Below are positions 19,024 to 28,168 of a stretch of DNA of 64,000 nt, piece by piece; position 1 is the stretch's first letter; every line of letters begins with the position of its first letter. The stretch comes from Romboutsia sedimentorum (lineage in GTDB: Bacteria > Bacillota > Clostridia > Peptostreptococcales > Peptostreptococcaceae), in NCBI RefSeq assembly GCF_030131845.1, contig NZ_JASKYM010000002.1, forward strand, positions 232,247 through 296,246, read 5' to 3'. The notes beneath the pieces are model-generated. The model was not told the origin of the DNA. It did not search any database and saw only the letters and a program-made list of their open reading frames with translations. The position numbers were made by a program, and so were the translations under genes.

Positions 19024-19566
19024 ATGTTTAAAAACTTAAATGAAAAAGACAAGAAAAAGATATACACACTATTAACCTTAGGAATAGTTTGTGCTATAGC
19101 TCTTATAGCAATTCCAAGCTTATCTAAAGAAGAAAGTAAACCAAAAAAATCCAGTACTGATAGTCAAACTCAAGTGGTAAAGGCAGAAAATAAAGAGCCT
19201 TTAGAAGCAAAATTAAAAAGTATTTTATCTCAAATTGATAAAGCTGGAGAACTAGATGTAATGATAACATTTGAATCAAGTGAGGAAATACAGCCAGCGT
19301 TTAATACTAATTCAACAACAGAAAAAACACAAGAAAAAGATACTAAAGGTGGAGAAAGAACAGTTACAACAGCAAGTGAAAATAAAACAATGATAACATC
19401 AGGGTCAAGTGAACCAGTAGTAATAAAAACTAATGAAGCTAAAATTAAAGGAGTAATAGTAGTAGCGAGTGGAGCAAGTGATCCACAAGTTAAAGAAACG
19501 CTATATAGCGCGGTACAAACAGCACTTCAAATATCAGGGCATCAAGTAGAGATATATACTAAATAA
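19024..19566 (+). CDS. spoIIIAG: Stage III sporulation protein AG
   Basis: SpoIIIAG forms a large ring in the intermembrane space of the engulfed forespore. The 180-residue protein has one N-terminal membrane helix (about 15-32), a Ser/Lys-rich linker, and a ring-building domain whose core is LSQIDKAGELDVMITFES and, after an insertion, IKGVIVVASGASDPQVKETLYSAVQTAL near the C-terminus. The two halves flank the beta-rich insertion typical of AG. Confidence 0.95.
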   Translation: MFKNLNEKDKKKIYTLLTLGIVCAIALIAIPSLSKEESKPKKSSTDSQTQVVKAENKEPLEAKLKSILSQIDKAGELDVMITFESSEEIQPAFNTNSTTEKTQEKDTKGGERTVTTASENKTMITSGSSEPVVIKTNEAKIKGVIVVASGASDPQVKETLYSAVQTALQISGHQVEIYTK

Positions 19567-19591
19567 CTATATTAAACTTGGGGGGATAAAA

Positions 19592-20263
19592 ATGAAATTT
19601 AATTATAAGGGAAGAGGATTTGTAGTATTAACTTTAGCAACAATGTTAGTAGTAGTAGGGACTGTGAATTATAAATTAAGTGAAAAATCAGCAATAGAAA
19701 CAAGCAAAGAATTAAAAGCATATGAACAAACTCAGATGCAAAAAAATGATGATAAAAAAGAAGCTACTGATAATAAAAAAGAAGCTAATAAAGGAGAAGA
19801 AATAAAGGTAGTTGATAGTAAGACTACTGATATTGATGAAAAGGTAACTGAAACTAGTAAAGAAATAAAAAATCAATTAACTTCACAAAAAAATATGAAA
19901 AAAGCTACGTACATATTAGATATGAAAATGACTAGAGAGAAGCAAAGAAATGAGTTAGCTCAAAATTTAAACGAAATGATAAATAATCCATCTACAGCAG
20001 AAGAGTCTAGAAAAGAAGCTTCTTCAATGAAATTACAACTAGTGAAAGATCAAGAGACTGAGCTTAAGATAGAAAACCTTTTAAGTACTAAGGGGTTTGA
20101 AGATGCGTTAGTTTACATAAGTAATGGTGGTGTGAATGTAGTAGTAAATGAAGAAAAATTAGAAAAAGCAGATGCAGCAAAAGTATTTGATTTAGTAGCA
20201 GAACAAGCAAAAGTAAAATATGAGAATATAAAACTGATGCAACCTAATAAATCTAAACTATAA
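19592..20263 (+). CDS. spoIIIAH: Stage III sporulation protein AH
   Basis: SpoIIIAH is the mother-cell protein that binds forespore SpoIIQ across the engulfment space. The 223-residue protein has an N-terminal membrane helix (about 8-26), a Lys/Glu-rich linker of 80 residues and a C-terminal YscJ/FliF-like domain (about 95-220) with ENLLSTKGFEDALVYISNGGVNVVV. It is the last gene of the operon; a terminator follows at 20342. Confidence 0.95.
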   Translation: MKFNYKGRGFVVLTLATMLVVVGTVNYKLSEKSAIETSKELKAYEQTQMQKNDDKKEATDNKKEANKGEEIKVVDSKTTDIDEKVTETSKEIKNQLTSQKNMKKATYILDMKMTREKQRNELAQNLNEMINNPSTAEESRKEASSMKLQLVKDQETELKIENLLSTKGFEDALVYISNGGVNVVVNEEKLEKADAAKVFDLVAEQAKVKYENIKLMQPNKSKL

Positions 20264-20341
20264 AAATTAAAGTATTATATAAATATTTTATTAAATCATA
20301 TAATTATTAGAAAATATTCAATATAAATTTATTTTTTATTA

Positions 20342-20370
20342 AACCTCAGAGATTAACTGAGGTTATTTTC
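20342..20370 (+). terminator. Terminator after the spoIIIA operon
   Basis: AACCTCAG (20342-20349) pairs with CTGAGGTT (20357-20364), loop AGATTAA, followed by ATTTTC. The T-tract is short. Confidence 0.75.
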
Positions 20371-20399
20371 TTGCAAAGTTCTTTTATATTTGGTATTAT
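20371..20399 (+). promoter_or_regulatory. SigA promoter for the Asp23-nusB block
   Basis: -35 TTGCAA (20371-20376), 17-bp spacer, -10 TATTAT (20394-20399). It follows directly on the spoIIIA terminator and would give a leader of about 40 bases before the ATG at 20446. Confidence 0.7.
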
Positions 20400-20445
20400 T
20401 ATAATAATAAAAATAGTTCCTTAAAATAAGGGGGTAGAATTTATC

Positions 20446-20808
20446 ATGGAAAGCAACAATTTTGGACAAGTGAAAATATCTAATGAAGTAATAGCTACTA
20501 TAGCAGGACTTGCAGCATTAGAAGTTGAAGGTGTAGAAACAAATACGACATTCACAGATAAATTACTTAAAAACAACGGCGTTAAAATACAAATAGAAGA
20601 AGAGGAAGTTAACTTAGATGTAATGGTTATGATAGATTACGGAATATCTATACCAGATGTAGCTTTTAAAATTCAGGAAAATGTAAAAAATACTGTTGAA
20701 ACAATGACAGGATTGAACGTTTCTCAAGTGAATATACATGTTCAAGGAATCAGCTTTAAAAAAGAAAAAGCTGAGAAGGAAGAAGCTAAGCAAATCAAAA
20801 AAAGTTAA
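20446..20808 (+). CDS. Asp23/Gls24 family envelope-stress protein (YqhY-like)
   Basis: A 120-residue Asp23/Gls24 (DUF322) protein. The family core is visible as GQVKISNEVIATIAGLAALEVEGVE at the N-terminus and QENVKNTVETMTGLNVSQVNIHVQGI near residues 77-105. A Lys/Glu-rich tail follows. The place before nusB matches YqhY of Bacillus subtilis, which affects lipid metabolism (acetyl-CoA carboxylase) there. Own promoter upstream and a terminator downstream make it largely monocistronic. Confidence 0.93.
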   Translation: MESNNFGQVKISNEVIATIAGLAALEVEGVETNTTFTDKLLKNNGVKIQIEEEEVNLDVMVMIDYGISIPDVAFKIQENVKNTVETMTGLNVSQVNIHVQGISFKKEKAEKEEAKQIKKS

Positions 20809-20814
20809 TATATA

Positions 20815-20840
20815 CCCTCTGAAAAATCAGAGGGTTTTTT
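20815..20840 (+). terminator. Terminator between the Asp23 gene and nusB
   Basis: CCCTCTGA (20815-20822), loop AAAA, TCAGAGGG (20827-20834), then six T. A strong intrinsic terminator with only 46 bases before nusB; nusB expression must come from incomplete termination or a promoter overlapping it. Confidence 0.92.
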
Positions 20841-20886
20841 CTTGCTTAATGTGCAAATAATAAGAATTCAAGGAGGATTATAGCCA

Positions 20887-21390
20887 ATGAAAAATGATAA
20901 AGCTAAAAAAGTGACAAGCAGAGAGTATATGATGAAATTGATATACCAATCGGATATAAATAAAGAAAGTATGGAAGGGAAGTTAGATACATTTTTAAAC
21001 AATAATTTTGAATATATATCTAATAGATACGAAGAACTTAGATTACAATACTCAGATAATCCAAACTTAGAACTCAAAAATTTAGAAATAGATAATGTTG
21101 TAGACAAAGAATACATGAATAAAATGTGTGTTGCATTAAAAGAAAATAGCGAAAAAATAAATGAATTAATAAGCAAATATGCAAAGAACTGGTCGATAGA
21201 AAGAATGCCAAAAGTAGATTTAGCTGTATTAAAAGTAGCTATATGTGAAATACTTTTTGTAGAAGATATACCTAATAAAGTTTCTATAAATGAAGCTATA
21301 GAGATTGCAAAAATATATTGTGATGATAAAACTCCTAAATTTATAAACGGAATATTAGGAAGCGTAGTTAATGAGCTTTCAGGAAAATAA
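20887..21390 (+). CDS. nusB: Transcription antitermination factor NusB
   Basis: NusB binds boxA RNA and with NusE supports rRNA antitermination. The all-helical 167-residue protein starts with [14 protein letters not shown] and ends with the family core [32 protein letters not shown] and [11 protein letters not shown]. Its final 20 bases overlap the next gene. SD AGGAGGA. It heads a run nusB - TsaD-like - xseA - xseB - ispA with almost no gaps. Confidence 0.96.
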   Translation: MKNDKAKKVTSREYMMKLIYQSDINKESMEGKLDTFLNNNFEYISNRYEELRLQYSDNPNLELKNLEIDNVVDKEYMNKMCVALKENSEKINELISKYAKNWSIERMPKVDLAVLKVAICEILFVEDIPNKVSINEAIEIAKIYCDDKTPKFINGILGSVVNELSGK

Positions 21391-22354
21391 TATAATAATC
21401 GGAATAGATACTAGCTGCTATACAACCTCTATAGCAGCTATATCTTTGGGCAAAAATGTTATATTTAATAAAAAGATTATGCTAGAGGTGAAAAAAGACA
21501 GCAAAGGCTTAAGGCAAAGTGAGGCTGTTTTTCAACATGTAAAAAATTTAGGGGCAATACAAGAAGAAATAAAAGAGATAATAAAAAATTATGAGATAGT
21601 TGCAATATGTGTATCAAATAAGCCTAGGCCGATAGAAAATTCATATATGCCAGTATTTACAGTAGGACATAATTTCGCAAAGCTTTGTTCAACTATGATG
21701 AAATGTGAGTTATATGAGACTACTCACCAAGAAAATCATATAGAAGCGAGTTTGTTTACTAATAATATAAAAAATAAGGAAAGCTTTTTGTCTGTTCATA
21801 TGTCAGGAGGAACTACAGAAATACTGTTATGCAAAAGTAATAAAAATGATCTTAACTATAGCGTAGAAATAGTTGGAGGAAGTAAAGATATAAGTTTTGG
21901 GCAACTTATAGATAGAGTTGGAGTTAAAATGGGGTATAGATTTCCAGCAGGTAAATATGTAGATGAAAGTGCTATAAATTGTACTAAGAAAATAGAACAA
22001 GGATTAAAAACATCTGTAAAAGAAGGGTATATGAATTTATCAGGACTAGAGAATCAAATTAATAAAATATTAAATGAAAAAGACGAAGAGTATATTTGTA
22101 AATTGATTTTAGACTCAGTTGTTAGAAATATGGTTAAAAGTATTATATATCTAAGTGAAAAGCATAATATTGATGAAGTTGTATTTGCAGGAGGAGTGTC
22201 TGCTAGTAAATATATATCAAAGGAGTTAATATTAAAGCTTAAAAAGTATAAAATAAATGCTTATTTTACTGATCCTGAGTATTGTACAGATAATGGTGTA
22301 GGATGTGCGTTAATAGGAGTGAATAAATTTGAAAATAAGAGCTCTAAAAATTAG
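21371..22354 (+). CDS. TsaD-like (Kae1/peptidase M22 superfamily) protein of unknown function
   Basis: A 327-residue ASKHA-fold protein related to TsaD, the tRNA threonylcarbamoyladenosine enzyme, but shorter and more divergent. Visible are [14 protein letters not shown] at the N-terminus, an HxxxH metal site in [10 protein letters not shown] near residue 117, MSGGTTEIL near 143, [11 protein letters not shown] near 275, and CTDNGVGCA near the C-terminus. It overlaps nusB by 20 bases and xseA by 26, so it is tightly coupled. Its place in this operon makes it more likely a clostridial paralogue than the essential TsaD, which normally sits with tsaB/tsaE; this is inference. Confidence 0.85.
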   Translation: MSFQENNIIIGIDTSCYTTSIAAISLGKNVIFNKKIMLEVKKDSKGLRQSEAVFQHVKNLGAIQEEIKEIIKNYEIVAICVSNKPRPIENSYMPVFTVGHNFAKLCSTMMKCELYETTHQENHIEASLFTNNIKNKESFLSVHMSGGTTEILLCKSNKNDLNYSVEIVGGSKDISFGQLIDRVGVKMGYRFPAGKYVDESAINCTKKIEQGLKTSVKEGYMNLSGLENQINKILNEKDEEYICKLILDSVVRNMVKSIIYLSEKHNIDEVVFAGGVSASKYISKELILKLKKYKINAYFTDPEYCTDNGVGCALIGVNKFENKSSKN

Positions 22355-23534
22355 TGAAGCTAATTCATATATAAAAAGAATTTTAAGCAATGACCCTATA
22401 TTGTATAACTTAAAGGTAAAAGGAGAAATATCTAATTTCAAAATACATAGTAGTAAAAATGTGTATTTATCATTAAAAGATGAAAGTTCCAAGATAAACT
22501 GTGTAATTTTTAAAAATAACTTTGATGAATCCCTACAATTAGATAACGGAGTTAAAGTTATAGCAAGTGGATACATATCAGTTTATGAAAGGGATGGATC
22601 ATATCAACTATATATAAATTCAATAGAAATAGAAGGAATCGGAAATTTATATATAGAGTTTAACAAACTAAAAGAAAAATTAAGCAAAGAAGGTCTATTT
22701 GATAATAAATATAAAAAGGCAATACCTAAAATGCCAAAATCAATTGGAGTTATAACTTCTCAAACTGGTGCAGTTATAAAAGATATAATAAATGTTGTAA
22801 AAAGAAGATATCCAAAGGTTAATATAAAACTTTATTCTGTAAATGTTCAGGGAAAAAGTTCTAAGGATGAGATCTGTGATGGAATTAAATTTTTTAATGA
22901 GATTCATAATGTAGATACTATAATACTTGGAAGAGGTGGAGGTTCTATAGAAGAACTTTGGTCATTTAATGAAGAAATTGTAGCTAGAGCTATTTTTGAC
23001 TCTAAGATACCTATAATATCTGCAGTAGGTCATGAGACTGATTTCACTATATGTGACTTTGTGTCAGATATGCGTGCACCCACACCTTCAGCAGCAGCAG
23101 AAATAGCAACGCCATCATTAGATGATATTAACTATAAATTAGAAAATATATTAAGTAGGATGAATAAGTCTATGGCTAATACATTACAAGTTAGTGAATA
23201 TAAATTAAACTATACAATTGATAAAATAAATAACTACTTAGGTTCATATACAATCAAAGATAAATTTGTACAATTAGATAAAATATATGATAAAATAAAT
23301 TCTGAGGCAGAAAACAATATAAGCAGAGAAAAAGAAAGACTTCAAAGTATGGGCACTATATTACACAACCTAAGTCCACTAGCTACAATAGATAGAGGTT
23401 ATAGCATAGTCCAAAAAGATGGAGAAGTTGTAAATAGTACTAAAAATCTAAATTTAAAAGATAATATAGATATTGTACTTAAAGATGGAAATATTGAGTG
23501 TATTATAGAAAAAATCAAAAATAAAGAGGTATAA
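22329..23534 (+). CDS. xseA: Exodeoxyribonuclease VII large subunit
   Basis: Catalytic subunit of exonuclease VII, which degrades single-stranded DNA. 401 residues, with an N-terminal OB fold ([25 protein letters not shown]), and the nuclease domain with [30 protein letters not shown] and [28 protein letters not shown]. It starts with TTG at 22329, SD AGGAG at 22315-22319, and overlaps the preceding gene by 26 bases. xseB follows after 2 bases. Confidence 0.97.
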   Translation: MKIRALKISEANSYIKRILSNDPILYNLKVKGEISNFKIHSSKNVYLSLKDESSKINCVIFKNNFDESLQLDNGVKVIASGYISVYERDGSYQLYINSIEIEGIGNLYIEFNKLKEKLSKEGLFDNKYKKAIPKMPKSIGVITSQTGAVIKDIINVVKRRYPKVNIKLYSVNVQGKSSKDEICDGIKFFNEIHNVDTIILGRGGGSIEELWSFNEEIVARAIFDSKIPIISAVGHETDFTICDFVSDMRAPTPSAAAEIATPSLDDINYKLENILSRMNKSMANTLQVSEYKLNYTIDKINNYLGSYTIKDKFVQLDKIYDKINSEAENNISREKERLQSMGTILHNLSPLATIDRGYSIVQKDGEVVNSTKNLNLKDNIDIVLKDGNIECIIEKIKNKEV

Positions 23535-23536
23535 GT

Positions 23537-23752
23537 ATGAATTTAACATATGAACAAGCCTATAAAAAATTAGAAGATATATTAGAAAAATTAGAATCTA
23601 AAGGTGCTAGCTTAGATGAATCTTTAAGTTTGTATGAAGAAGGAATAAGTCTTTACAAACATTGTAATAAACTTTTAGAAAATGCCCAGCTAAAAATTAG
23701 CAAATTTACTAAATTAGGTATAGAAGAAGAATTAAATACTAGGGAGGAATAA
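23537..23752 (+). CDS. xseB: Exodeoxyribonuclease VII small subunit
   Basis: A 71-residue helical small subunit of exonuclease VII with the family motifs [17 protein letters not shown] and [18 protein letters not shown]. It lies directly after xseA, its partner, and 2 bases before ispA, as in many bacteria. SD AAAGAGGT inside the end of xseA. Confidence 0.96.
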   Translation: MNLTYEQAYKKLEDILEKLESKGASLDESLSLYEEGISLYKHCNKLLENAQLKISKFTKLGIEEELNTREE

Positions 23753-23754
23753 AA

Positions 23755-24642
23755 GTGGAATTTAAATTAGTATTGAAGGAAAAAGCAAATTATATAGAAC
23801 AATTATTAAATAAATATATGCCAACAGAAGAAGGTTATCAAAAAACTATAATGGAGGCTATGAACTATAGTTTAAGTGCAGGCGGAAAAAGATTAAGACC
23901 GATATTAACTTTAGAAGCATGTAAAATAGTAGGTGGAAATGAAAATGATGCGATACCTTTTGCAGTAGCAATAGAGATGATACACACATATTCTTTAATA
24001 CATGATGATCTACCAGCCCTTGATAATGACGACTTAAGAAGAGGAAGAAAAACTAATCATATAGTATATGGAGAGGATATGGCTATACTTGCTGGAGATG
24101 CTCTTTTAAATTATGCATTTGAGATTATGCTTTCAAATTCACTAGGAAAAGAAAATCCAGAAAAATATTTAAAAGCAATAAATGAAATAGCTAAGTCATC
24201 AGGTATATATGGAATGATAGGTGGACAAGTTGTAGATGTCCAAAGTGAAAATCAACAAATACCTAAAGAAAAATTAGATTATATACACAACAATAAAACA
24301 GCTGCAATTATGATTGGTTGTATGAGAGCCGGAGCTATAATAGGAAATGCTAATGAAGAAGAGTTAGATAAAATAACAAAATACGCAAATAATATAGGGC
24401 TATCTTTCCAAATAGTAGATGACATATTAGATATAGTAGGAGATGAGTCTAAATTAGGAAAAAAAGTTGGAAGTGATATAGAGAACAATAAGTCTACATA
24501 TCCATCACTATTAGGCTTAGAAAAATCAAAAGAAATTGCACGAACACTAATAAATGAAGCTAAAGAAAATATAAATGAACTTTCTGAGCATGTTGACTTC
24601 TTAAATGGATTAGCTGATTATATAATAGATAGAGAATATTAA
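23755..24642 (+). CDS. ispA: Polyprenyl synthetase (farnesyl/geranylgeranyl diphosphate synthase)
   Basis: Condenses isopentenyl diphosphate with allylic diphosphates to give farnesyl diphosphate. The 295-residue all-helical enzyme shows GGKRLRPILTLEA, the first Asp-rich motif DDLPALDNDDLRRGRKTNH (DDxxxxD) near residue 84, and the second FQIVDDILDIVGD near 222. It starts with GTG 23755 behind SD TAGGGAGGAA. dxs lies downstream, so two isoprenoid genes are close. The exact product length cannot be fixed by eye. Confidence 0.94.
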   Translation: MEFKLVLKEKANYIEQLLNKYMPTEEGYQKTIMEAMNYSLSAGGKRLRPILTLEACKIVGGNENDAIPFAVAIEMIHTYSLIHDDLPALDNDDLRRGRKTNHIVYGEDMAILAGDALLNYAFEIMLSNSLGKENPEKYLKAINEIAKSSGIYGMIGGQVVDVQSENQQIPKEKLDYIHNNKTAAIMIGCMRAGAIIGNANEEELDKITKYANNIGLSFQIVDDILDIVGDESKLGKKVGSDIENNKSTYPSLLGLEKSKEIARTLINEAKENINELSEHVDFLNGLADYIIDREY

Positions 24643-24651
24643 GGAGGAACA

Positions 24652-25089
24652 ATGAACGTTTTTTCACAAATTTTTAACAACCAAGTTTTAAGCATAAGTG
24701 TGTTTGCTTGTTTTTTAGCGCAATTTATAAAAATATTTACTGGAAAAGAGAAAAGAATTGATTTAATGAGGCTGTTTTCTTCTGGTGGAATGCCAAGTTC
24801 TCACAGTTCTTTTGTTACAAGTTTAGCAACTTTAGTTGGAATTGAAAAGGGATACAGTTCAACCGAATTTGCAATAGTATGTGTATTTGCATTAATAATA
24901 ATGTATGATGCAACTGGAGTTAGGCGCTCTGTAGGAAAACAGGCGGCAATAATAAATCAAATGTTAGATGACTTACACCATAGAAAGCCTATAGAACAAA
25001 AACGATTAAAAGAGTTAGTAGGCCATACTCCAAAAGAAGTTTTATTTGGTGCAGTACTAGGAGTTATAACTGCCTTAACTTTGCGATAA
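24652..25089 (+). CDS. Divergent PAP2 family membrane protein (YuiD-like, DUF212)
   Basis: A 145-residue membrane protein of the divergent PAP2 family (phosphatidic acid phosphatase/haloperoxidase-like). Motifs GGMPSSHSSFVTSLAT near residue 42 and MYDATGVRRSVGKQA near 84 hold the His and Arg of the PAP2 site; three to four hydrophobic segments are visible. Being next to ispA and dxs suggests a role with lipid or prenyl phosphates, but the substrate is unknown. Confidence 0.9.
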   Translation: MNVFSQIFNNQVLSISVFACFLAQFIKIFTGKEKRIDLMRLFSSGGMPSSHSSFVTSLATLVGIEKGYSSTEFAIVCVFALIIMYDATGVRRSVGKQAAIINQMLDDLHHRKPIEQKRLKELVGHTPKEVLFGAVLGVITALTLR

Positions 25090-25090
25090 A

Positions 25091-25119
25091 TTGAAAAAAA
25101 ATGTAGTATATGGTATAAT
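25091..25119 (+). promoter_or_regulatory. Strong SigA promoter with extended -10, no ORF behind it
   Basis: -35 TTGAAA (25091-25096), 17-bp spacer, -10 TATAAT (25114-25119) preceded by TGG, an extended -10. It starts two bases after the stop of the PAP2 gene and drives a stretch without an ORF that ends in a terminator. Confidence 0.82.
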
Positions 25120-25125
25120 TTTTAT

Positions 25126-25316
25126 TTATCAAAGTATTATAAAAGTTAGTAATCATTGATAACTTCTATTAAAAAACAATATAAGTAAATATCTTGTAAT
25201 TTTTAATTAGTAAAATAAATTTCAAGAAACTATATCCACGATATCGAGGAAGTAAATGTTTTAATATAGTTATAAAATGAATATAACTTAGTCAATACTA
25301 AGATATATTCATTTTT
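25126..25316 (+). ncRNA. Candidate small untranslated RNA of about 190 nt upstream of dxs
   Basis: The 315-base gap between the PAP2 gene and dxs holds no ORF. It contains a near-consensus promoter, about 150 bases with several local pairings (for example AACTATAT near 25229 with ATATAGTT near 25264, and a CGATATCG palindrome near 25240), and a strong terminator at 25274-25316. I do not recognise a riboswitch. The size, about 190 nt, fits a small RNA such as 6S RNA, but I cannot fold it into the 6S shape with confidence. dxs starts 88 bases past the terminator, so a terminated-leader role is the alternative. Confidence 0.5.
25274..25316 (+). terminator. Terminator upstream of dxs
   Basis: AAAATGAATAT (25274-25284) and inner CTTAGT pair with ACTAAG and ATATTCATTTT (to 25316), separated by a two-base internal loop; loop CAAT; the right arm ends in TTTTTT. 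A long stable hairpin; the flanking A-run makes it nearly symmetric. Confidence 0.88.
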
Positions 25317-25404
25317 TATATATTGAAGTTATTGGCAAGAGAAGCTAAGCCAATTTTATAAATTAGAATAAATAAAAATTTACACAATAAAAGGTGAGGA
25401 TAAT

Positions 25405-27261
25405 ATGTATAAGTATTTAGATAAAGTAAATTCTCCAAAAGATGTAAAAGTTATGGATGCTGAAGAAATGGATATGTTAGCAAAAGACATACGAAAATTT
25501 TTAGTAAGATCGGTTTCTCAAACTGGAGGTCACTTAGCATCTAATTTAGGTGTAGTAGAATTAACACTAGCTCTACATAAAGTATTTGAAAGTCCTAAAG
25601 ATAAAATAGTATGGGATGTAGGGCATCAATCTTATGTACATAAAATAATTACAGGAAGAAAAGATAGTTTTGTATCTTTAAGACAATTTAATGGGTTAAG
25701 TGGATTTCCAAAGGAAAATGAGAGTCCTCATGATATATTTGATACTGGCCATAGTAGTACTTCTATTTCAGTTGCACAAGGGATAGCTTGCGCAAGAGAT
25801 ATAAAAGGAGAAGATGGAAGTGTTATCGCAGTAATAGGAGACGGATCTATAACTGGAGGAATGGCTCTTGAAGCACTAAATCATTTAGGTTATACAAACA
25901 CTGATATGATAGTGATTCTTAATGATAATGAAATGTCGATAGATAAAAATGTTGGAGGTATGTCTAGACATCTGTCTAACATAATAAGAAATTCAACAGC
26001 AAATAAAGTAAAAGATGAAGTAGAAAAAATATTAAGTGTGGCACCAGGTGGCAATTTAATATCAAAAACAGCAAACAAAGTAAAAGATACTATTGTTAGT
26101 AAATTTATACCACAAGAATGTGCGTTGTTTGATTCATTAGGAATAAAGTATTATGGACCAATAGATGGACATAATACCAAAGAATTAATACAGATATTAA
26201 ATAAAGCAAAAAACAAAAAAGGCGCCGTGTTGTTGCACGTAATAACTAAAAAAGGAAAAGGGTATAGATATGCAGAAAATGAGCCACAAAAATATCATGC
26301 AGTATCAAAGTTTGATATAAAAGAAGGTGTCAAAAGTGGATCAAGCAAATCTATATCAGCATCAGTAGGAGAAAAACTTGTTTCAATGGCAAGTAAAGAT
26401 GATAGAGTAGTAGCTATAACAGCGGCTATGCCATCAGGAACAGGTCTTAACTTATTTGAAAAAGCTTATCCAAATAGATATTATGATGTAGGAATAGCAG
26501 AACAACACGCTACAACATTTGCAGCAGGGTTAGCTAAAAATGGAATGAAACCATACTTTGCAGTCTATTCATCATTTTTACAAAGAGGATATGATCAAAT
26601 TATACATGATGTATGTATAACTAAAAAACCAGTAACATTCCTTATTGATAGAGCTGGTATTGTCGGAAATGATGGAGAAACACATCATGGTATGTTTGAT
26701 TTGAGTTATTTAAATTTGATACCAAACATAGTAGTTATGGCTCCTAAAGATACTAAGGAACTAAATTTAATGATGGATTTATCTCTAAAATTAAATTCTC
26801 CAGTAGCTATAAGGTATCCAAGAGGCAATAGTTATTATTTAGAAAGCGGCGAATATGAGCCAATAGACTTAGGTAGCTATGAAGTATTGTCTAGTGGAGA
26901 AGATACTGTTATTTTAGCTATAGGAAACATGGTAAAACAAGCGATAGAAGCTAAGAGAATTTTACTAGACAATAATATAAATCCAGCTATAGTTAATGCT
27001 AGATTTTTAAAGCCGATAGATGAAAATTTGTTAAATGATTTATTTAAGAAATATAAAAATGTAGTAACCATAGAGGATAATACTATAACAGGCGGATTTG
27101 GTAGTAGAATTAATAAATTTATAATAGATAATAATCACAATATAAAAGTAGTAAATATAGCTCTTCCAGAAGAATTTGTTCATCATGGAAGTACAGAGGA
27201 GATATATGAAAGTATAGGCTTATCACCAAGTAAAATAGCAGATAAAATAAAAAGTTTATAA
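25405..27261 (+). CDS. dxs: 1-deoxy-D-xylulose-5-phosphate synthase
   Basis: DXS makes deoxyxylulose phosphate from pyruvate and glyceraldehyde 3-phosphate with thiamine diphosphate, the first step of the MEP isoprenoid pathway. 618 residues, full length. Markers include [26 protein letters not shown], the TPP/Mg motif [18 protein letters not shown] near residue 147, the Glu of [14 protein letters not shown] near 365 and [25 protein letters not shown]. tlyA follows after 17 bases, so dxs, tlyA and perhaps recN form one unit. Confidence 0.98.
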   Translation: MYKYLDKVNSPKDVKVMDAEEMDMLAKDIRKFLVRSVSQTGGHLASNLGVVELTLALHKVFESPKDKIVWDVGHQSYVHKIITGRKDSFVSLRQFNGLSGFPKENESPHDIFDTGHSSTSISVAQGIACARDIKGEDGSVIAVIGDGSITGGMALEALNHLGYTNTDMIVILNDNEMSIDKNVGGMSRHLSNIIRNSTANKVKDEVEKILSVAPGGNLISKTANKVKDTIVSKFIPQECALFDSLGIKYYGPIDGHNTKELIQILNKAKNKKGAVLLHVITKKGKGYRYAENEPQKYHAVSKFDIKEGVKSGSSKSISASVGEKLVSMASKDDRVVAITAAMPSGTGLNLFEKAYPNRYYDVGIAEQHATTFAAGLAKNGMKPYFAVYSSFLQRGYDQIIHDVCITKKPVTFLIDRAGIVGNDGETHHGMFDLSYLNLIPNIVVMAPKDTKELNLMMDLSLKLNSPVAIRYPRGNSYYLESGEYEPIDLGSYEVLSSGEDTVILAIGNMVKQAIEAKRILLDNNINPAIVNARFLKPIDENLLNDLFKKYKNVVTIEDNTITGGFGSRINKFIIDNNHNIKVVNIALPEEFVHHGSTEEIYESIGLSPSKIADKIKSL

Positions 27262-27278
27262 ACAAGAAAGGTAAATTT

Positions 27279-28091
27279 ATGAAAAAAAGAATAGATGTAT
27301 TATTAGTAGAGCAAGGTCACTTTGAGAGTAGAGAAAGAGCAAAAAAAGCTATAATGGCAGGTCTTATATTTGTTGATAATCAAAGATGTGACAAGCCTGG
27401 GGTAGAGGTTAAAGAAGAGGCTAAGATAGAAGTAAAAGGAAATCCAATACCATATGTTAGTAGAGGTGGACTTAAACTTGAAAAAGCTATGAAAAACTTT
27501 GATTTAACTTTAGATAAAAAAATATGTATGGATATAGGCTCGTCTACTGGTGGATTTACAGATTGTATGCTTCAAAATGGAGCGGTTAAAGTATTTTCAA
27601 TAGATGTAGGATATGGTCAACTTGCTTGGAAACTAAGACAAGATGAAAGAGTTGTTTGTATGGAAAGAACTAATATAAGATATGTAACCATAGAACAAAC
27701 AAAGGAATTTGCAGACTTTGCATCTATAGATGTATCATTTATATCTTTAAAATTAGTGCTTCCAAAATGTAAGGAACTTGTTAGTCCAAATGGGGAAATA
27801 GTAGCATTAATAAAACCTCAATTTGAAGCAGGAAGAGCAAAAGTTGGTAAAAAAGGTGTTGTTAGAGAAAAGTCTACACATATTGAAGTTATAGATATGA
27901 TATCAAAGTTTGCAGTAGAAAATGGATTTGAAATATTAGGATTAGACTATTCTCCTATAAAGGGTCCAGAAGGTAATATAGAATATCTAATTCACTTAAA
28001 AAATGGAAACGAAGGATATACATTCAATGAAGAAGAGCACAATAAAGAAATAGTAAAAGTAGTTGAAGATTCTCATAATTTAAGTAAATAA
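27279..28091 (+). CDS. tlyA: TlyA family rRNA (cytidine-2'-O)-methyltransferase
   Basis: TlyA-family proteins 2'-O-methylate rRNA; older annotation calls them hemolysins. The 270-residue protein has an N-terminal S4 RNA-binding domain (about residues 4-62, RIDVLLVEQGHFESRERAKKA) and a FtsJ-like methyltransferase domain with DIGSSTGGFTDCMLQNGA near residue 86 and FASIDVSFISL, ALIKPQFEAGR further on. It lies between dxs and recN, the usual order. The NAD kinase and argR genes often found between tlyA and recN in Clostridia are absent. Confidence 0.95.
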   Translation: MKKRIDVLLVEQGHFESRERAKKAIMAGLIFVDNQRCDKPGVEVKEEAKIEVKGNPIPYVSRGGLKLEKAMKNFDLTLDKKICMDIGSSTGGFTDCMLQNGAVKVFSIDVGYGQLAWKLRQDERVVCMERTNIRYVTIEQTKEFADFASIDVSFISLKLVLPKCKELVSPNGEIVALIKPQFEAGRAKVGKKGVVREKSTHIEVIDMISKFAVENGFEILGLDYSPIKGPEGNIEYLIHLKNGNEGYTFNEEEHNKEIVKVVEDSHNLSK

Positions 28092-28168
28092 GTTTGATTT
28101 TATATTTTAATATTTAAATAGATAATGTTTATAGTTCGAATTTTTAGATAAAAAGAGGGTGATTTAAA

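Noticed and set aside
19740..19860. Short repeated Lys/Glu/Asp coding runs in spoIIIAH (and in spoIIIAF)
   Set aside because: Considered as a tandem repeat or insertion, but they are low-complexity linkers common in these proteins; no exact repeat unit.
25220..25275. TPP or other known riboswitch before dxs
   Set aside because: I looked for the conserved cores of TPP, SAM, cobalamin, c-di-GMP and preQ1 riboswitches and saw none; only generic inverted repeats.
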